NCBI GenBank assembly: GCA_020851035.1
Contig: JADZDM010000010.1
Span: 62,001-126,000, forward strand
Length of the DNA stretch: 64,000 bases
Direction: 5' to 3'
Source: Gemmatimonadaceae bacterium
GTDB taxonomy: Bacteria; Gemmatimonadota; Gemmatimonadetes; Gemmatimonadales; Gemmatimonadaceae
Shown here: positions 16,593 to 25,346 of the stretch, piece by piece
How the letters are laid out: every line of letters starts with the position of its first letter
How positions within the stretch are numbered: the first letter of the stretch is position 1
Notes under the pieces: model-generated
Told to the model about the DNA's origin: nothing
Databases searched by the model: none
Seen by the model: only the letters and a program-made list of their open reading frames with translations
Translations under genes and position numbers: made by a program

Positions 16593-17657
16593 CTAACCCA
16601 GACGCCGGCGGATCGCATCGAGCTGGCGTTCGATCACGGCCGGCATCACGAGGTGGTCGGCGATGCCCGCCAGCTCCTCCGCCTCCCGCCACGCCGACTC
16701 GAGCTGCGCGAGCTCACCCTCCAGCGCGCGGCGCTCGGCCTCCTCGTTGATCGACATCTCGAGGGCGAGGCGCGCCGCCACCGGGATGAACTGCACGTCG
16801 CCGGTGTCACCGAACTGCGACTTCGCGGCCCAGATGCCCCGCTGCGACGCCGCCCACGGCGCGAAGCGTTCGGGCCCGCCCGCCTCCTCGATGAGCTGCA
16901 CGCCGCTGCGCACCTGCGCCGCACTCGCACCGCCGCCGTTGACGCGCGGCATGAAGCGACGGAGGAGCGGCATGGCATGGGTGCCGCGCACCGTCGTCAC
17001 TCCCACCTCGTACTGCTGCGAGAAGCCGTCCCACTTCCGCGCGAGGCTCTTCGTGCTGTCGATCGGGATCATCACGCCGGCCTCGACGCCCCACCCTTCC
17101 TCCACCGGCAGCTGCAGCAGGCGCAGCCTGCCGGTGGGGGCGATCCGGCGCCCGTCATCGAGGTGCACCCGGTTGGCGAGCAGCTGCTGCCGCCAGGCCT
17201 TCATCGCGGCGAGCTGGAGCAGCGGCATGGCCGTGCCCAGCGCGACGCCCGCCGCCGACAGTCCTGCCACCGCGAGACCGGCACCGGCCACCCCGCCGGC
17301 CAGCAGCAGTGCGTTGCGCCTTCGCCGCCGCCCGAACTGGTCGCCGTAGCGCCAGGCCGCGAACTCCGGCCGGAGTGGCCGGCCCACGCGCACCAGGTCG
17401 GTGCCGTCGCGCAGCCGTGCCAGCCCGATGTTGTCGGTGCTCAGGCGCACGCGGGTGTCGCGATAGGCGCGCTCGCACTGCTCCAGCGCCTCCCAGCGTG
17501 CGTCGAACGGCGTCAGGTTCCAGCGCTGGCAGAGCATGCACACCACCCAGAGCCGTCCCTTCTCGCCGTCGAACGCCAGGCGGCGCCCGATCGGCAGCGC
17601 CTCGATCGCCTCGTTCGATCCCAGCGACTTCTGGCAGTGCAGGCAGGTGGTGTACAT
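16593..17657 (-). CDS. Zinc-ribbon membrane protein, unknown
   Basis: This 354-residue protein begins with a likely zinc ribbon (Cys5, Cys8, Cys40, Cys43: TTCLHC and VVCMLC). A basic segment and a hydrophobic hairpin of about 35 residues follow (NALLLAGGVAGAGLAVAGL and onward, near 115-150), and then a mixed alpha/beta region. The end is strongly helical and charged (RRALEGELAQLESAWREAEE). I do not recognise a family. It may sit in the inner membrane with the zinc ribbon in the cytoplasm. It is divergent from phosphatidylserine decarboxylase, 96 bp apart, so the two may share a control region. Confidence 0.6.
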   Translation of the reverse strand: MYTTCLHCQKSLGSNEAIEALPIGRRLAFDGEKGRLWVVCMLCQRWNLTPFDARWEALEQCERAYRDTRVRLSTDNIGLARLRDGTDLVRVGRPLRPEFAAWRYGDQFGRRRRRNALLLAGGVAGAGLAVAGLSAAGVALGTAMPLLQLAAMKAWRQQLLANRVHLDDGRRIAPTGRLRLLQLPVEEGWGVEAGVMIPIDSTKSLARKWDGFSQQYEVGVTTVRGTHAMPLLRRFMPRVNGGGASAAQVRSGVQLIEEAGGPERFAPWAASQRGIWAAKSQFGDTGDVQFIPVAARLALEMSINEEAERRALEGELAQLESAWREAEELAGIADHLVMPAVIERQLDAIRRRLG

Positions 17658-17753
17658 CGGCAGGGTGAGTCGTGGTGGCGCGACCCGGAAGTTATCGACC
17701 CGACGGGCCGCCGGCCGGTCGCCCGGGGTGCGCGCGGTGACTATCCTGCCCCC

Positions 17754-18623
17754 ATGTCCCGCCCCGCCTCGGTCCTCCTGCAGTATCTCCTTCCGAAACG
17801 GACGCTGACCACGCTCGCCGGCCGCGTGGCCGCCGCGCGCGGCGGTGCGGTGACGACGGCGCTCATCCGCTGGTTCATCGGCCGCTACAACGTGCGGATG
17901 ACCGAGGCCGCCGACCCCGACCCGTCGCATTACGCGACGTTCAACGACTTCTTCACCCGCGCCCTCAAGCCCGGCGCGCGCCCCATCGCAGCCGCCGACT
18001 TCACCTGCCCGGTGGATGGCGCCGTCAGCCAGGTCGGCGCGATCAACGGCGACCAGCTGCTCCAGGCCAAGGGGCACTTCTACACCACCACCGCCCTGGT
18101 GGGTGGCGACGAGTCGCTCGCCGCGCACTTCACTGACGGCACCTTCGCCACCATCTACCTCAGCCCGAAGGACTATCATCGCATCCACATGCCCATCGCG
18201 GGGCGACTGCTGCGGATGATCCACGTGCCGGGTGACCTGTTCAGCGTGAACCCCGACACCGCGCGCACCGTGCCTGGCCTCTTCGCGCGGAACGAGCGCG
18301 TGGTGTGCGTGTTCGAGAACGACCGCGGCCCGTTCGTGATGGTGCTCGTCGGCGCCACCATCGTCGGCAGCATGGCCACCGTGTGGCACGGCGTGGTGAA
18401 CCCGCCGCGCACCGGTGCCGTGCGCGAGTGGGACTACAGCGACCAGCAGGTCACGCTCGAGCAGGGCGACGAGATGGGCCGCTTCCTGCTCGGCTCCACC
18501 GTGGTGATGCTCTTCCCCGACCAGTACGTGCTGTTCACGCCCAAGTGGGAGGCGGGGCTGACGGTGCGGATGGGCGAGGGGATCGGGATCCAGTATCCGC
18601 GGACGGCGGAGACGCGGATCTGA
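17754..18623 (+). CDS. psd: Phosphatidylserine decarboxylase
   Basis: This 289-residue proenzyme makes phosphatidylethanolamine from phosphatidylserine at the inner membrane. The autocleavage motif is LGST at 246-249, so Ser248 becomes the pyruvoyl group of the small subunit. The other members of the processing triad are visible as Asp88 (PVDGA) and His145 (YHRIHMP). Length fits the proteobacterial type I enzyme. ATG 17754 is the only start that fits the conserved N-terminus; the long open frame upstream is antisense to the zinc-ribbon gene. No phosphatidylserine synthase gene is adjacent. Confidence 0.96.
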   Translation: MSRPASVLLQYLLPKRTLTTLAGRVAAARGGAVTTALIRWFIGRYNVRMTEAADPDPSHYATFNDFFTRALKPGARPIAAADFTCPVDGAVSQVGAINGDQLLQAKGHFYTTTALVGGDESLAAHFTDGTFATIYLSPKDYHRIHMPIAGRLLRMIHVPGDLFSVNPDTARTVPGLFARNERVVCVFENDRGPFVMVLVGATIVGSMATVWHGVVNPPRTGAVREWDYSDQQVTLEQGDEMGRFLLGSTVVMLFPDQYVLFTPKWEAGLTVRMGEGIGIQYPRTAETRI

Positions 18624-18648
18624 ACGGCTCGTCCCCGACCGGATCGAC

Positions 18649-19158
18649 TCACCCGGTCGGCGCCGACCCCAGGCTGGCGAGCAGTTCGTCGAGCTGGTCC
18701 AGCGACTCGGGCATCGCACCCGTCGACCCGGTGTTGGCATCGAGCGATTCCTTCGAGGGATAGAGATCGTGCACCGTGACCAGCGTCCGGCCAGCGATCT
18801 CCTCGAAGGTCACCGTGGTCACGGTCACCCCCTCACCCTCCTCGTTCGTCCACACCAGCCGTGACGGCGGTGTCACCTCCAGGTAGGTGCCGAAGAACTC
18901 CATCGTCGCCCCCTCGTGCAGGAAGGCCAGGCGGTACTCGCCGCCCACGCGCACATCCATCACGCACGACACCAGGTTGAGCCCGTACGATCGTGGCACC
19001 CACCACTGCCGGAACAGCTCTGCCTTCGTCCACGCCTCGAACACGAGTCGTGCCGGTCCGTTCACGGTGCGCGTGACGACCATCTCGCGATCCGACGTGC
19101 GCTCCACGGTCGTGGGGCTTCCGGTCGGGGCGGCGTCACTTCCGGTGCGTTCGTCCAT
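18649..19158 (-). CDS. SRPBCC/AHSA1 domain protein
   Basis: This 169-residue protein is a START-like helix-grip domain of the activator of Hsp90 ATPase homologue family. Landmarks are the VNGPARLVFEAWTKAELFRQ opening, WWVPRSYG, a GGEYRLAF strand and VTVTTVTFEE. Members bind small hydrophobic ligands. Its ATG overlaps the end of the upstream ArsR gene by 23 bp, so the two are translationally coupled, a common ArsR/SRPBCC pairing. The ligand is unknown. A 25-residue polar N-terminal tail (rich in Thr, Ser and Pro) precedes the domain. Confidence 0.9.
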   Translation of the reverse strand: MDERTGSDAAPTGSPTTVERTSDREMVVTRTVNGPARLVFEAWTKAELFRQWWVPRSYGLNLVSCVMDVRVGGEYRLAFLHEGATMEFFGTYLEVTPPSRLVWTNEEGEGVTVTTVTFEEIAGRTLVTVHDLYPSKESLDANTGSTGAMPESLDQLDELLASLGSAPTG

Positions 19159-19501
19159 GGGTCCTCTCCTCCTGTTTCAGGGTCTCGACGACGTCGTCCA
19201 ACGCGTCGAAGCGTTCGCTCCAGAGCTGGCGGTACCGCTCGATCCACGCCGCTTCCTGCTGCAATCCGCGCGGGCCGAGCCGGCAGGTGCGCACACGACC
19301 GACCTTTTCCGTCGCGACGAGCCCCGCCTGCTCCAGCACGTCGATGTGCTTCTTCATGCCGGTGAGGGTCATGTCGAATCGCAGGGCGAGCGCCGTGATC
19401 GAGGCGTCCGCGCGGCCGAGCGCCTCGAGGACACCGCGCCGGGTGGGGTCCGAGAGGGCGCCGAACGATGCGTCGAAGGTGCCGTGCTTAAACTGAACCA
19501 T
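19136..19501 (-). CDS. ArsR-family transcriptional regulator
   Basis: This 121-residue winged helix-turn-helix protein begins FGALSDPTRRGVLEALG, the standard ArsR opening. The recognition helix lies around ITALALRFDMTLTGMKKHI and the wing around EKVGRVRTCRLG. The metal-binding ELCVCDL motif is absent, so it does not sense arsenic in the classical way; the SRPBCC partner suggests an organic ligand. It is the first gene of a two-gene operon. Its start codon lies inside a perfect 20-bp palindrome that is probably its own operator. Confidence 0.92.
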   Translation of the reverse strand: MVQFKHGTFDASFGALSDPTRRGVLEALGRADASITALALRFDMTLTGMKKHIDVLEQAGLVATEKVGRVRTCRLGPRGLQQEAAWIERYRQLWSERFDALDDVVETLKQEERTHGRTHRK

Positions 19502-19511
19502 ATGGTTCAGT
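19492..19511. promoter_or_regulatory. Perfect palindrome over the arsR start codon (probable operator)
   Basis: The 20-bp sequence ACTGAACCATATGGTTCAGT is an exact palindrome and contains the ArsR start codon. A dimeric ArsR protein would fit it well, giving autoregulation by blocking transcription or translation start. Confidence 0.65.
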
Positions 19512-19590
19512 GTACGGCCAGGAGCCGCCGCACGCAAGGGGGCCGGCGTGCCCGCTTCCGCGAACGCGCCGGCCCCCCTCTGACGCCCAT

Positions 19591-22362
19591 CTACCGCCGC
19601 AGTACGAACAGAATTGTGGGGTCGATCGGATAGCGTCCGAACTTCGCGCCGTAGATCGCCAGCCCACCGGGGAGTGCGTCGCTGACGTCCATCCGGATCG
19701 TGAACGCGCCGGTCGCCGCCGCATCCGCGAGCTGTGCGGCGCTCAGCGGCATCCGCAGCAACTCCCCGTACGAGCCCGCCTCGCTCAGCGTGCGGTCGAA
19801 CGGCTGCGCATGCCAGCTCAGGATGCCGCGCGAATCGGCGGGATCGTCCGACAGCTCGCGCTGTCCCGCGACGGTGCCGTTCACGCGCACCGTCACCGCG
19901 CTCGGGTGCTTGTGCGCGCTGGTCTGCGGATAGCTGTTGCGGTTGAGGCTGCGATCCTGCAGCCCGCCTCCGCGCATGTAGTCGCCGTCGCCTTGCGCAG
20001 TGGCGTCGCGATCCTTGCCGTTCATCCGCTTGGCTGACGCCTCGACGAGGAAGGTGGCGCTGGCCACCTCGCCGACGCTGAGGCCCGCCGGCCACGCGAT
20101 CCGGTACTCGACATGGCCGCTCCCCGCCCCGTTCTGCTTCGCGCCGAGCACCGCCCATGTCTTCTGCGACCACTGCGACGACGCCGGCGCGGTCGCGGCG
20201 GTGCGCGCCGCGCGCACGCGTGACCCATCCGCCAGCACGCCACTCGTCGGCGCCGCACCACCCACCACATACGTCGTGAAGTTGCGGTGCAACACGGTCC
20301 CGGCCGCGTCCTCGAGCCGCACCGCCAGCACGAACACGCCCGGCTCACCCGGCATCGTCACCCGCATCGGCGGCAACGCACCGGACATCCACGGGCGATA
20401 CGCGATCCGCATGACATGGCTGCCGTAGGTGCGCTGCTCACCGAAGGTGCTCCAGCCACGCAGCTCCCCGCGCACGGTCAGCGAATCGCCGAACGTGGTC
20501 GCCGGCGTCAGGAACGACGCGTACAGCGGCACCTCGACGCTCGCACCGGCCGTCACCTCACGCGCCAGCAACGAGTCACCCACCGCGATGTAGAGCGGCG
20601 CGTGCAGGTCGCGCAGCGTCATCCCCGGCACCAGGTCACCGAAGCCGGTCTCCTTCCACGTGCGGTCGAAGCGCCAGTAGCCGTTCCACTCGTTGATCAC
20701 GTCGTGGTGCTCGGTGTAGAGCCAGCCCGCGATCTTCGGGTGACGGCGGAAGGCATCCACCGCGCGCTTGTAGTCCCAGCTCCAGTCCACGTCGCCGGTG
20801 CTGCCGGTGTAGCCCCACACATTGCCGAACTCGGAGTTGAGCATCGGCTGCCGGCCCTGCACCCACCCGGTCTCGAAATGGTGCGGCGAGCCGGGATAGG
20901 TGCTGTCACTGATCACCTTGTCGAACGCCGCCCAGCGCCAGCCCGGCAGGTATTCATGCCAGGTGTTGAGGTCGGTCTCGGTGTGGCCGGCGCCGCAGCA
21001 GATGGAGTTGTCCTCGATCAGGCGCGTCGGATCCAGCCCCTTCGCCAGCCGATAGACGGCGGCGACCTTGCGCTGCGTTGCGGGAAGGTAGCGTTCCTCG
21101 GTGCCCGCCTTCGTGCGCAGCCCCCAGGTCTCGTTGAACAGCACGTACGAGAACACGCTCGGGTGGTTGTAGTCGCGGTCCATCATCCCGCGCATCGCGA
21201 CCTCGTGCTCGCCGAACGCGGCCGAGTCGGGCTGGCCCCACCAGTTCGGCACGTCGGCCATGATCAGCACGCCGAGCCGGTCGGCCCAGTAGAGCTTGCG
21301 CGGCGCCTCGATCTTGATGTGCTCGCGCAGCGCGTTGAGCCCGATCTGCCGCGCCAGCAGGATCTCGTTGCGCAGCACGCTGTCGGTCGGGAAGGTGTAG
21401 AACCCGTCGGGATGGTACGCCTGGTCGAGCGCGATCTGCAGGTAGACCGGCACGCCATTCAGTGCCACGTACGGATGCTCGGTGCCCGGCAGGTTCACCA
21501 CCGACACGATCCGCATGCCGAAATACGTCTGCACCTTGTCCTCGACCATCCCCTCCCCCGTCACCGACACCGTCACGGTGTGCAGGAAAGGGTCGTCCAG
21601 AGACCAGCGCCGCGCATTGGCCATCGGCACGTCGACGTGCGCCTGCGTTGCGCCCTTCTTCACCCGCTGCACCACCGGTGCCTGGCCGGCGCGATTGGTG
21701 AACGCGAGCGTGAGCTGCAGGTCGCGCGGCGCGGGCTCGCGCAGGCGCACGTTCACACCGACGCCGGCCAGGTCGGACCGCGGCGTGTAGTGCACCGCCT
21801 CCACCGGATCGGCGCCCCGCGCCTCGAGATACACGGTCTGCCACATCCCGCGCGCCTGGCCGTACCCCTGCTTCCCTTCCAGCTTGAACGGGTGTGGCGA
21901 GTCGTCCACGCGCACGGTGATCCGCTTCACACCGGCCGTCCGCGCGGCGCCGGTGAGCTCGAAGGAGAACGGCGTGTATCCGCCCCGATGCTCGCCGAGC
22001 CGCACATCATCCACCCACGCGGTCGTCGTCCAGTCCGACGCGCCGAAGACCACGAACACCCGCTTGCCGTTCCACGACTCGGGGATCGTGACGTCGCGCG
22101 AGTACCAGCCGATGCTCGCACTGTCCGGCACCCCCGACAGCGCCGAGCCCCACGAGAACGGCACCGTGATGGTGCGCGGCCCCGGGAGGGTGTCGCGCGT
22201 CCAGCCGGCAGACTCGCCGCGATCCTGCGGATCGAAGGCGAACTGCCACTGGCCATTGAGGTTCGCCCACTCGGCGCGCTCGAAGTCGGGACGGGGATGC
22301 TCGGGGAGCGGGATCGTGGCGGTCGCCGGACGCTGGGCGGCGAGCGAGCCGGCGGACAGCAT
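19591..22362 (-). CDS. Glycoside hydrolase family 2 enzyme (beta-galactosidase/glucuronidase-like)
   Basis: This protein, at least 923 residues, has an N-terminal jelly-roll sugar-binding domain (about 30-180), an Ig-like domain (185-285), the TIM-barrel catalytic domain (290-600) and C-terminal beta-domains. The acid/base pair is visible as Asn410-Glu411 (SYVLFNETWG) and the nucleophile as Glu511 (MLNSEFGNV). It hydrolyses beta-galactosides, beta-glucuronides or beta-mannosides; which one is unclear. It is exported: the ATG at 22362 leaves only a stub of a signal peptide, while an ATT codon at 22398, preceded by a GAGGTG sequence, would give a complete one. I used the conservative ATG. Confidence 0.88.
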   Translation of the reverse strand: MLSAGSLAAQRPATATIPLPEHPRPDFERAEWANLNGQWQFAFDPQDRGESAGWTRDTLPGPRTITVPFSWGSALSGVPDSASIGWYSRDVTIPESWNGKRVFVVFGASDWTTTAWVDDVRLGEHRGGYTPFSFELTGAARTAGVKRITVRVDDSPHPFKLEGKQGYGQARGMWQTVYLEARGADPVEAVHYTPRSDLAGVGVNVRLREPAPRDLQLTLAFTNRAGQAPVVQRVKKGATQAHVDVPMANARRWSLDDPFLHTVTVSVTGEGMVEDKVQTYFGMRIVSVVNLPGTEHPYVALNGVPVYLQIALDQAYHPDGFYTFPTDSVLRNEILLARQIGLNALREHIKIEAPRKLYWADRLGVLIMADVPNWWGQPDSAAFGEHEVAMRGMMDRDYNHPSVFSYVLFNETWGLRTKAGTEERYLPATQRKVAAVYRLAKGLDPTRLIEDNSICCGAGHTETDLNTWHEYLPGWRWAAFDKVISDSTYPGSPHHFETGWVQGRQPMLNSEFGNVWGYTGSTGDVDWSWDYKRAVDAFRRHPKIAGWLYTEHHDVINEWNGYWRFDRTWKETGFGDLVPGMTLRDLHAPLYIAVGDSLLAREVTAGASVEVPLYASFLTPATTFGDSLTVRGELRGWSTFGEQRTYGSHVMRIAYRPWMSGALPPMRVTMPGEPGVFVLAVRLEDAAGTVLHRNFTTYVVGGAAPTSGVLADGSRVRAARTAATAPASSQWSQKTWAVLGAKQNGAGSGHVEYRIAWPAGLSVGEVASATFLVEASAKRMNGKDRDATAQGDGDYMRGGGLQDRSLNRNSYPQTSAHKHPSAVTVRVNGTVAGQRELSDDPADSRGILSWHAQPFDRTLSEAGSYGELLRMPLSAAQLADAAATGAFTIRMDVSDALPGGLAIYGAKFGRYPIDPTILFVLRR

Positions 22363-22490
22363 CACGGCCAGGACGCGGCGGGCGATGGAGGAACGAATGG
22401 GACGAACACCTCGGCAGGAGACTGGGGCACCGGGAACGAGGGGGATATCTCGTGCCCGCGCACCGCTTCCGCAATCGCCGCGCACGGACG

Positions 22491-22937
22491 TCAGCGGGCG
22501 GTGCAGCGCTCCGCGGTCCCCGCACCGAGCCGGAGTTCGGTCCTCGGCTGGAAGCGCCCGCTGGCCCGGCGCGAGTCGAACGCGTCGTGCCCCGGGGCTT
22601 CCACGCACCAGTGCCAGGCATAGACCCACGCGCCGTGGATCATCAGCGTCTCCATTTCCCATGCACGCCGGCGCGCGAAGCGGACGACGCCGGCGCTGTC
22701 GCTCAGCAGCGTGTCACGTGCGAACTCACGCCCGTACGGGTAGCGGCTCGTGACCAGGATGACGCGCGCACCGGCCAGCGGGCGCGACGCCGTGTCGCGC
22801 ACCGCCAGGATGGCCTCCGGGCGACGGGTCTTGTACACCGGGAAGCAGGCGCCGCAGAGTGTGGCCAGCAGCATGACCAGTGAGGCGCGGTGCACAGCCG
22901 TCGCGCGCCGTCCGCCGCGGGCGGGATGGGTTCGCAT
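22491..22937 (-). CDS. Lipoprotein, unknown
   Basis: This 148-residue lipoprotein has a basic n-region, a hydrophobic core and the lipobox LCGAC (Cys near 31), followed by FPVYKTRRPEAILAVRD. The mature part looks like one carboxypeptidase-regulatory-like beta-sandwich (VRDTASRPLAGARVILVTS) with a later Trp-rich segment (HGAWVYAWHWCVEAPG). Function is unknown. It sits divergently from the dipeptidase gene and upstream of the GH2 gene on the same strand, with about 130 bp between. Confidence 0.62.
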   Translation of the reverse strand: MRTHPARGGRRATAVHRASLVMLLATLCGACFPVYKTRRPEAILAVRDTASRPLAGARVILVTSRYPYGREFARDTLLSDSAGVVRFARRRAWEMETLMIHGAWVYAWHWCVEAPGHDAFDSRRASGRFQPRTELRLGAGTAERCTAR

Positions 22938-23085
22938 GGTATCCGCAAACTTCGCGGGATTCGGCTCCGGGGGAAGCCGTGGCGCGGCAGCTCGCTCCCG
23001 CGGCCGGCCGCCGCGCATGTATCCTTGAGGGCGGCATCCCGACGACCGGGGCCCGCCGACCCTGCACCGTTCCCAGTGGAGCCCC

Positions 23086-24390
23086 ATGCCCTCCCGACGC
23101 GCACGCCGTTTCCAGATGTCCGGCCTCTGCCGCGCCGTGCTGCTCACGGTGTCGGCCGCACCGACGCTGGCCGCGCAGCAGCGCGCCGTGGCCGACCCGC
23201 TCGCGCACGCCAAGGCGCTGCTGGCCACCACCCCCCTCATCGATGGCCACAACGACCTGCCGTGGGCGATCCGTGAGTCGCGGACGGCCCCGTCCGACGT
23301 CGAGGCCTACGACCTCCGCCGGCGCACGCCGCACCAGACCGACCTCGCTCGGATGAAGGCGGGGAAGCTGGGCGGGCAGTTCTGGTCGGTCTACATCCCG
23401 GGCGACATCCGCGACAGCGGCTATGCCCGCGTGCAGCTGGAGCAGATCGACATCGCGCGCCGCGTGATCGCACGCTATCCCGAGGCGCTCGAGCCGGCCG
23501 GCACTGCGGCCGACGTGCGACGCGCCTTCCGGCGGGGCAAGGTGGGCTCGATGCTGGGCATGGAGGGCGGGCACGCCATCGAGAACTCGCTCGGCGCGCT
23601 CCGCCAGTACTACGACCTCGGCGTCCGCTACATGACGCTCACGCACAACGTCACGCTCGACTGGGCCGACGCGGCGCTCGACAGCGCGCGCCATGGCGGG
23701 CTCACGCCATTCGGCCGCGAGGTCGTCCGCGAGATGAACCGGCTGGGGATGCTGGTGGACCTCTCACACGTCTCGCCCGGCGTGATGAGCAACGCACTCG
23801 ACGTGGCGCAGGCCCCGGTGATCTTCTCGCACTCGGCCGCCCGCGGGCTGGTCGACCATCCCCGAAACGTCCCCGACTCGATCCTGCGCCGGCTGCCGCG
23901 GAACGGCGGGGTGGTGATGGTGCCCTTCGTGACGAGCTTCGTTTCGCCTGCCGTGCGCGCGCACAATCTCGAGCGCGAGCGCGCCGTGACGGCCATCCGC
24001 GCCGCGAACGGCGCCGACACGGCCGGTGCGGCCAGCACGATCCGCTCGTGGGACACCGCGCATCCGGCCCCGAAGGCCACGCTGGAGGACGTCGCGACGC
24101 AGATCGAGTACGTGCGCCGGGTGGCGGGCGCGGATCACGTCGGCATCGGCTCCGACTTCGATGGCGTGGACGACGACCTCCCGGTCGGGCTGGAAGACCA
24201 GTCCACCTACCCGATGCTGTTCGCGGAGCTCATCCGCCGCGGCTGGAGCGACGCCGACCTGCGCAAGCTGGCGGGCGAGAACGTGCTGCGCGCGCTGACG
24301 CAGGCGGAAGTCGCCGCGAAGCGCCTGCAGCGCGAGCGGCCGGCGTCGGTGCGCACCATCCGGGAGCTCGACGCCCGGGTGCAGCCGTAG
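23086..24390 (+). CDS. Membrane (renal-type) dipeptidase, peptidase family M19
   Basis: This 434-residue exported enzyme cleaves dipeptides, often those containing D-amino acids, with two zinc ions. Metal-site motifs are DGHNDLPW (near residue 54), MEGGHAIENS (near 165), LVDLSHVS (near 226) and IFSHSAAR (near 248), and GIGSDFDGVDD supplies the conserved late Asp. A signal peptide ends near LAAQQ (residue 31). The start ATG at 23086 precedes an Arg-rich n-region, and a second ATG at residue 11 is possible. It converges on the DUF1569 gene across a hairpin. Confidence 0.93.
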   Translation: MPSRRARRFQMSGLCRAVLLTVSAAPTLAAQQRAVADPLAHAKALLATTPLIDGHNDLPWAIRESRTAPSDVEAYDLRRRTPHQTDLARMKAGKLGGQFWSVYIPGDIRDSGYARVQLEQIDIARRVIARYPEALEPAGTAADVRRAFRRGKVGSMLGMEGGHAIENSLGALRQYYDLGVRYMTLTHNVTLDWADAALDSARHGGLTPFGREVVREMNRLGMLVDLSHVSPGVMSNALDVAQAPVIFSHSAARGLVDHPRNVPDSILRRLPRNGGVVMVPFVTSFVSPAVRAHNLERERAVTAIRAANGADTAGAASTIRSWDTAHPAPKATLEDVATQIEYVRRVAGADHVGIGSDFDGVDDDLPVGLEDQSTYPMLFAELIRRGWSDADLRKLAGENVLRALTQAEVAAKRLQRERPASVRTIRELDARVQP

Positions 24391-24416
24391 CGCCGGTCTG
24401 GCCGTGGTACGGGCCC

Positions 24417-24446
24417 GTCGCTCGCCGCCGGCCGGCGACGAGCGAC
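24417..24446. terminator. Hairpin between convergent genes
   Basis: Eight-bp arms (GTCGCTCG and CGAGCGAC) enclose a further 6-bp inner pairing. It lies between the dipeptidase stop and the DUF1569 stop and could serve both. Confidence 0.5.
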
Positions 24447-24450
24447 GAGG

Positions 24451-24915
24451 TCAGGCGCCGAACTGCCTCAGGTGGTGATCCACGTGCTTGTAGTGCAGCA
24501 CCGCCCATTCATGCGGTGTGAGTGGCCCGAAGAACGGATGCGGGTGTGTCGTGCAGCCGGCGGGGCCGGCCGTCACGAAACGGTCGATCTGCGCACAGAG
24601 CCGCGCGCGTTCCGTCTCGATGTCCCGGTCATCCTGGATGACGAGGTCCGGCGTCGTCGGCGCGTTGCGCCGCAACGGCTTCGCGTCGCCAAGCGCGAGC
24701 GGCTTGATCAGCCAGCCCAGCAAGCGGCCGACCATCATGCGCGGCTGCCTGCGGTCGCCACACGCCACCTCGATGGCATCGGCACAGTGCGCAGCGGCCT
24801 GCGCCGCCGTCATCCGGCCCCAGAGTGCGGGCGGATTGGCGCGCAGCCGCTCCGTGCGCGCGATGAGTGCGTCGGCGAGCTGGCGATCGAAGAGGGTCTG
24901 GATTGGATCGGGCAT
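24451..24915 (-). CDS. DUF1569 (DinB-like) protein
   Basis: This 154-residue cytoplasmic protein matches the DUF1569 pattern: an opening helix (IQTLFDRQLADALIARTERL), WGRMTAAQAAAHC, a conserved RLLGWLIKPLAL middle, and the closing GPLTPHEWAVLHYKHVDHHL with histidines suited to metal binding. These four-helix DinB-like proteins include metal-dependent thiol transferases, but the role here is unknown. It lies 53 bp downstream of the fucose operon on the same strand and may be read through from it. Confidence 0.85.
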   Translation of the reverse strand: MPDPIQTLFDRQLADALIARTERLRANPPALWGRMTAAQAAAHCADAIEVACGDRRQPRMMVGRLLGWLIKPLALGDAKPLRRNAPTTPDLVIQDDRDIETERARLCAQIDRFVTAGPAGCTTHPHPFFGPLTPHEWAVLHYKHVDHHLRQFGA

Positions 24916-24968
24916 GTGGGTGGCCTGTCGTGGTCCCCGCCCCGGCGCGGGCGGTGGAAGTGACTCAT

Positions 24969-25346
24969 TCAGGATCGCGGTAACGCCGGACCGTCCGCGC
25001 CATCCAGCGCGAACACCCGCTCCATCGGCACCCACTTCTGCCCCGGGTCCGCCCAGGGCAATGGCTGCTGGAAGCGCCACATCAGCGCCTCCCATTCCTG
25101 CACCTTCACGTTCGACCCGTCCGCTGCTGCCTTCGCCGCCGCATCGAACGTCCCTTCGGTCTCCATCACCATGAACAACCGGTTGCCGGTGCGCCAGATC
25201 TCCATGCCGGTGATTCCGGCACGGCGGATGCTATCGGCGATCTCCGGCCAGATGGCCTCGTGCAGCCGGCAGTACTCCGCGATCAGCGCCGGATCGTCCC
25301 GCAGGTCCAGCGCCAGGCACCAGCGCTGCGTGCCGGCGCCGCTCAC
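24969..25346 (-). CDS. L-fucose mutarotase (COG3254, RhaM fold)
   Basis: This 125-residue protein belongs to the L-rhamnose mutarotase family, which interconverts sugar anomers. The active-site pattern is conserved (Tyr25, His29, Trp33-Pro34 in EYCRLHEAIWPEI). In an L-fucose operon, members of this fold act as the type 2 L-fucose mutarotase, and that is the likely role. Its GTG start overlaps the stop of the transporter gene in the sequence GTGA, so the two are translationally coupled. It is the last gene of the operon. Confidence 0.85.
   Translation of the reverse strand: MSGAGTQRWCLALDLRDDPALIAEYCRLHEAIWPEIADSIRRAGITGMEIWRTGNRLFMVMETEGTFDAAAKAAADGSNVKVQEWEALMWRFQQPLPWADPGQKWVPMERVFALDGADGPALPRS

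Noticed and set aside
16593-18740. Long minus-strand extension upstream of the zinc-ribbon gene
   Set aside because: The part above 17657 is antisense to phosphatidylserine decarboxylase; the zinc ribbon marks the true start.
20287-22623. 778-codon plus-strand frame across the GH2 gene
   Set aside because: It is the antisense shadow of the GH2 gene, rich in Arg, His and Pro, typical of the opposite strand in GC-rich DNA.
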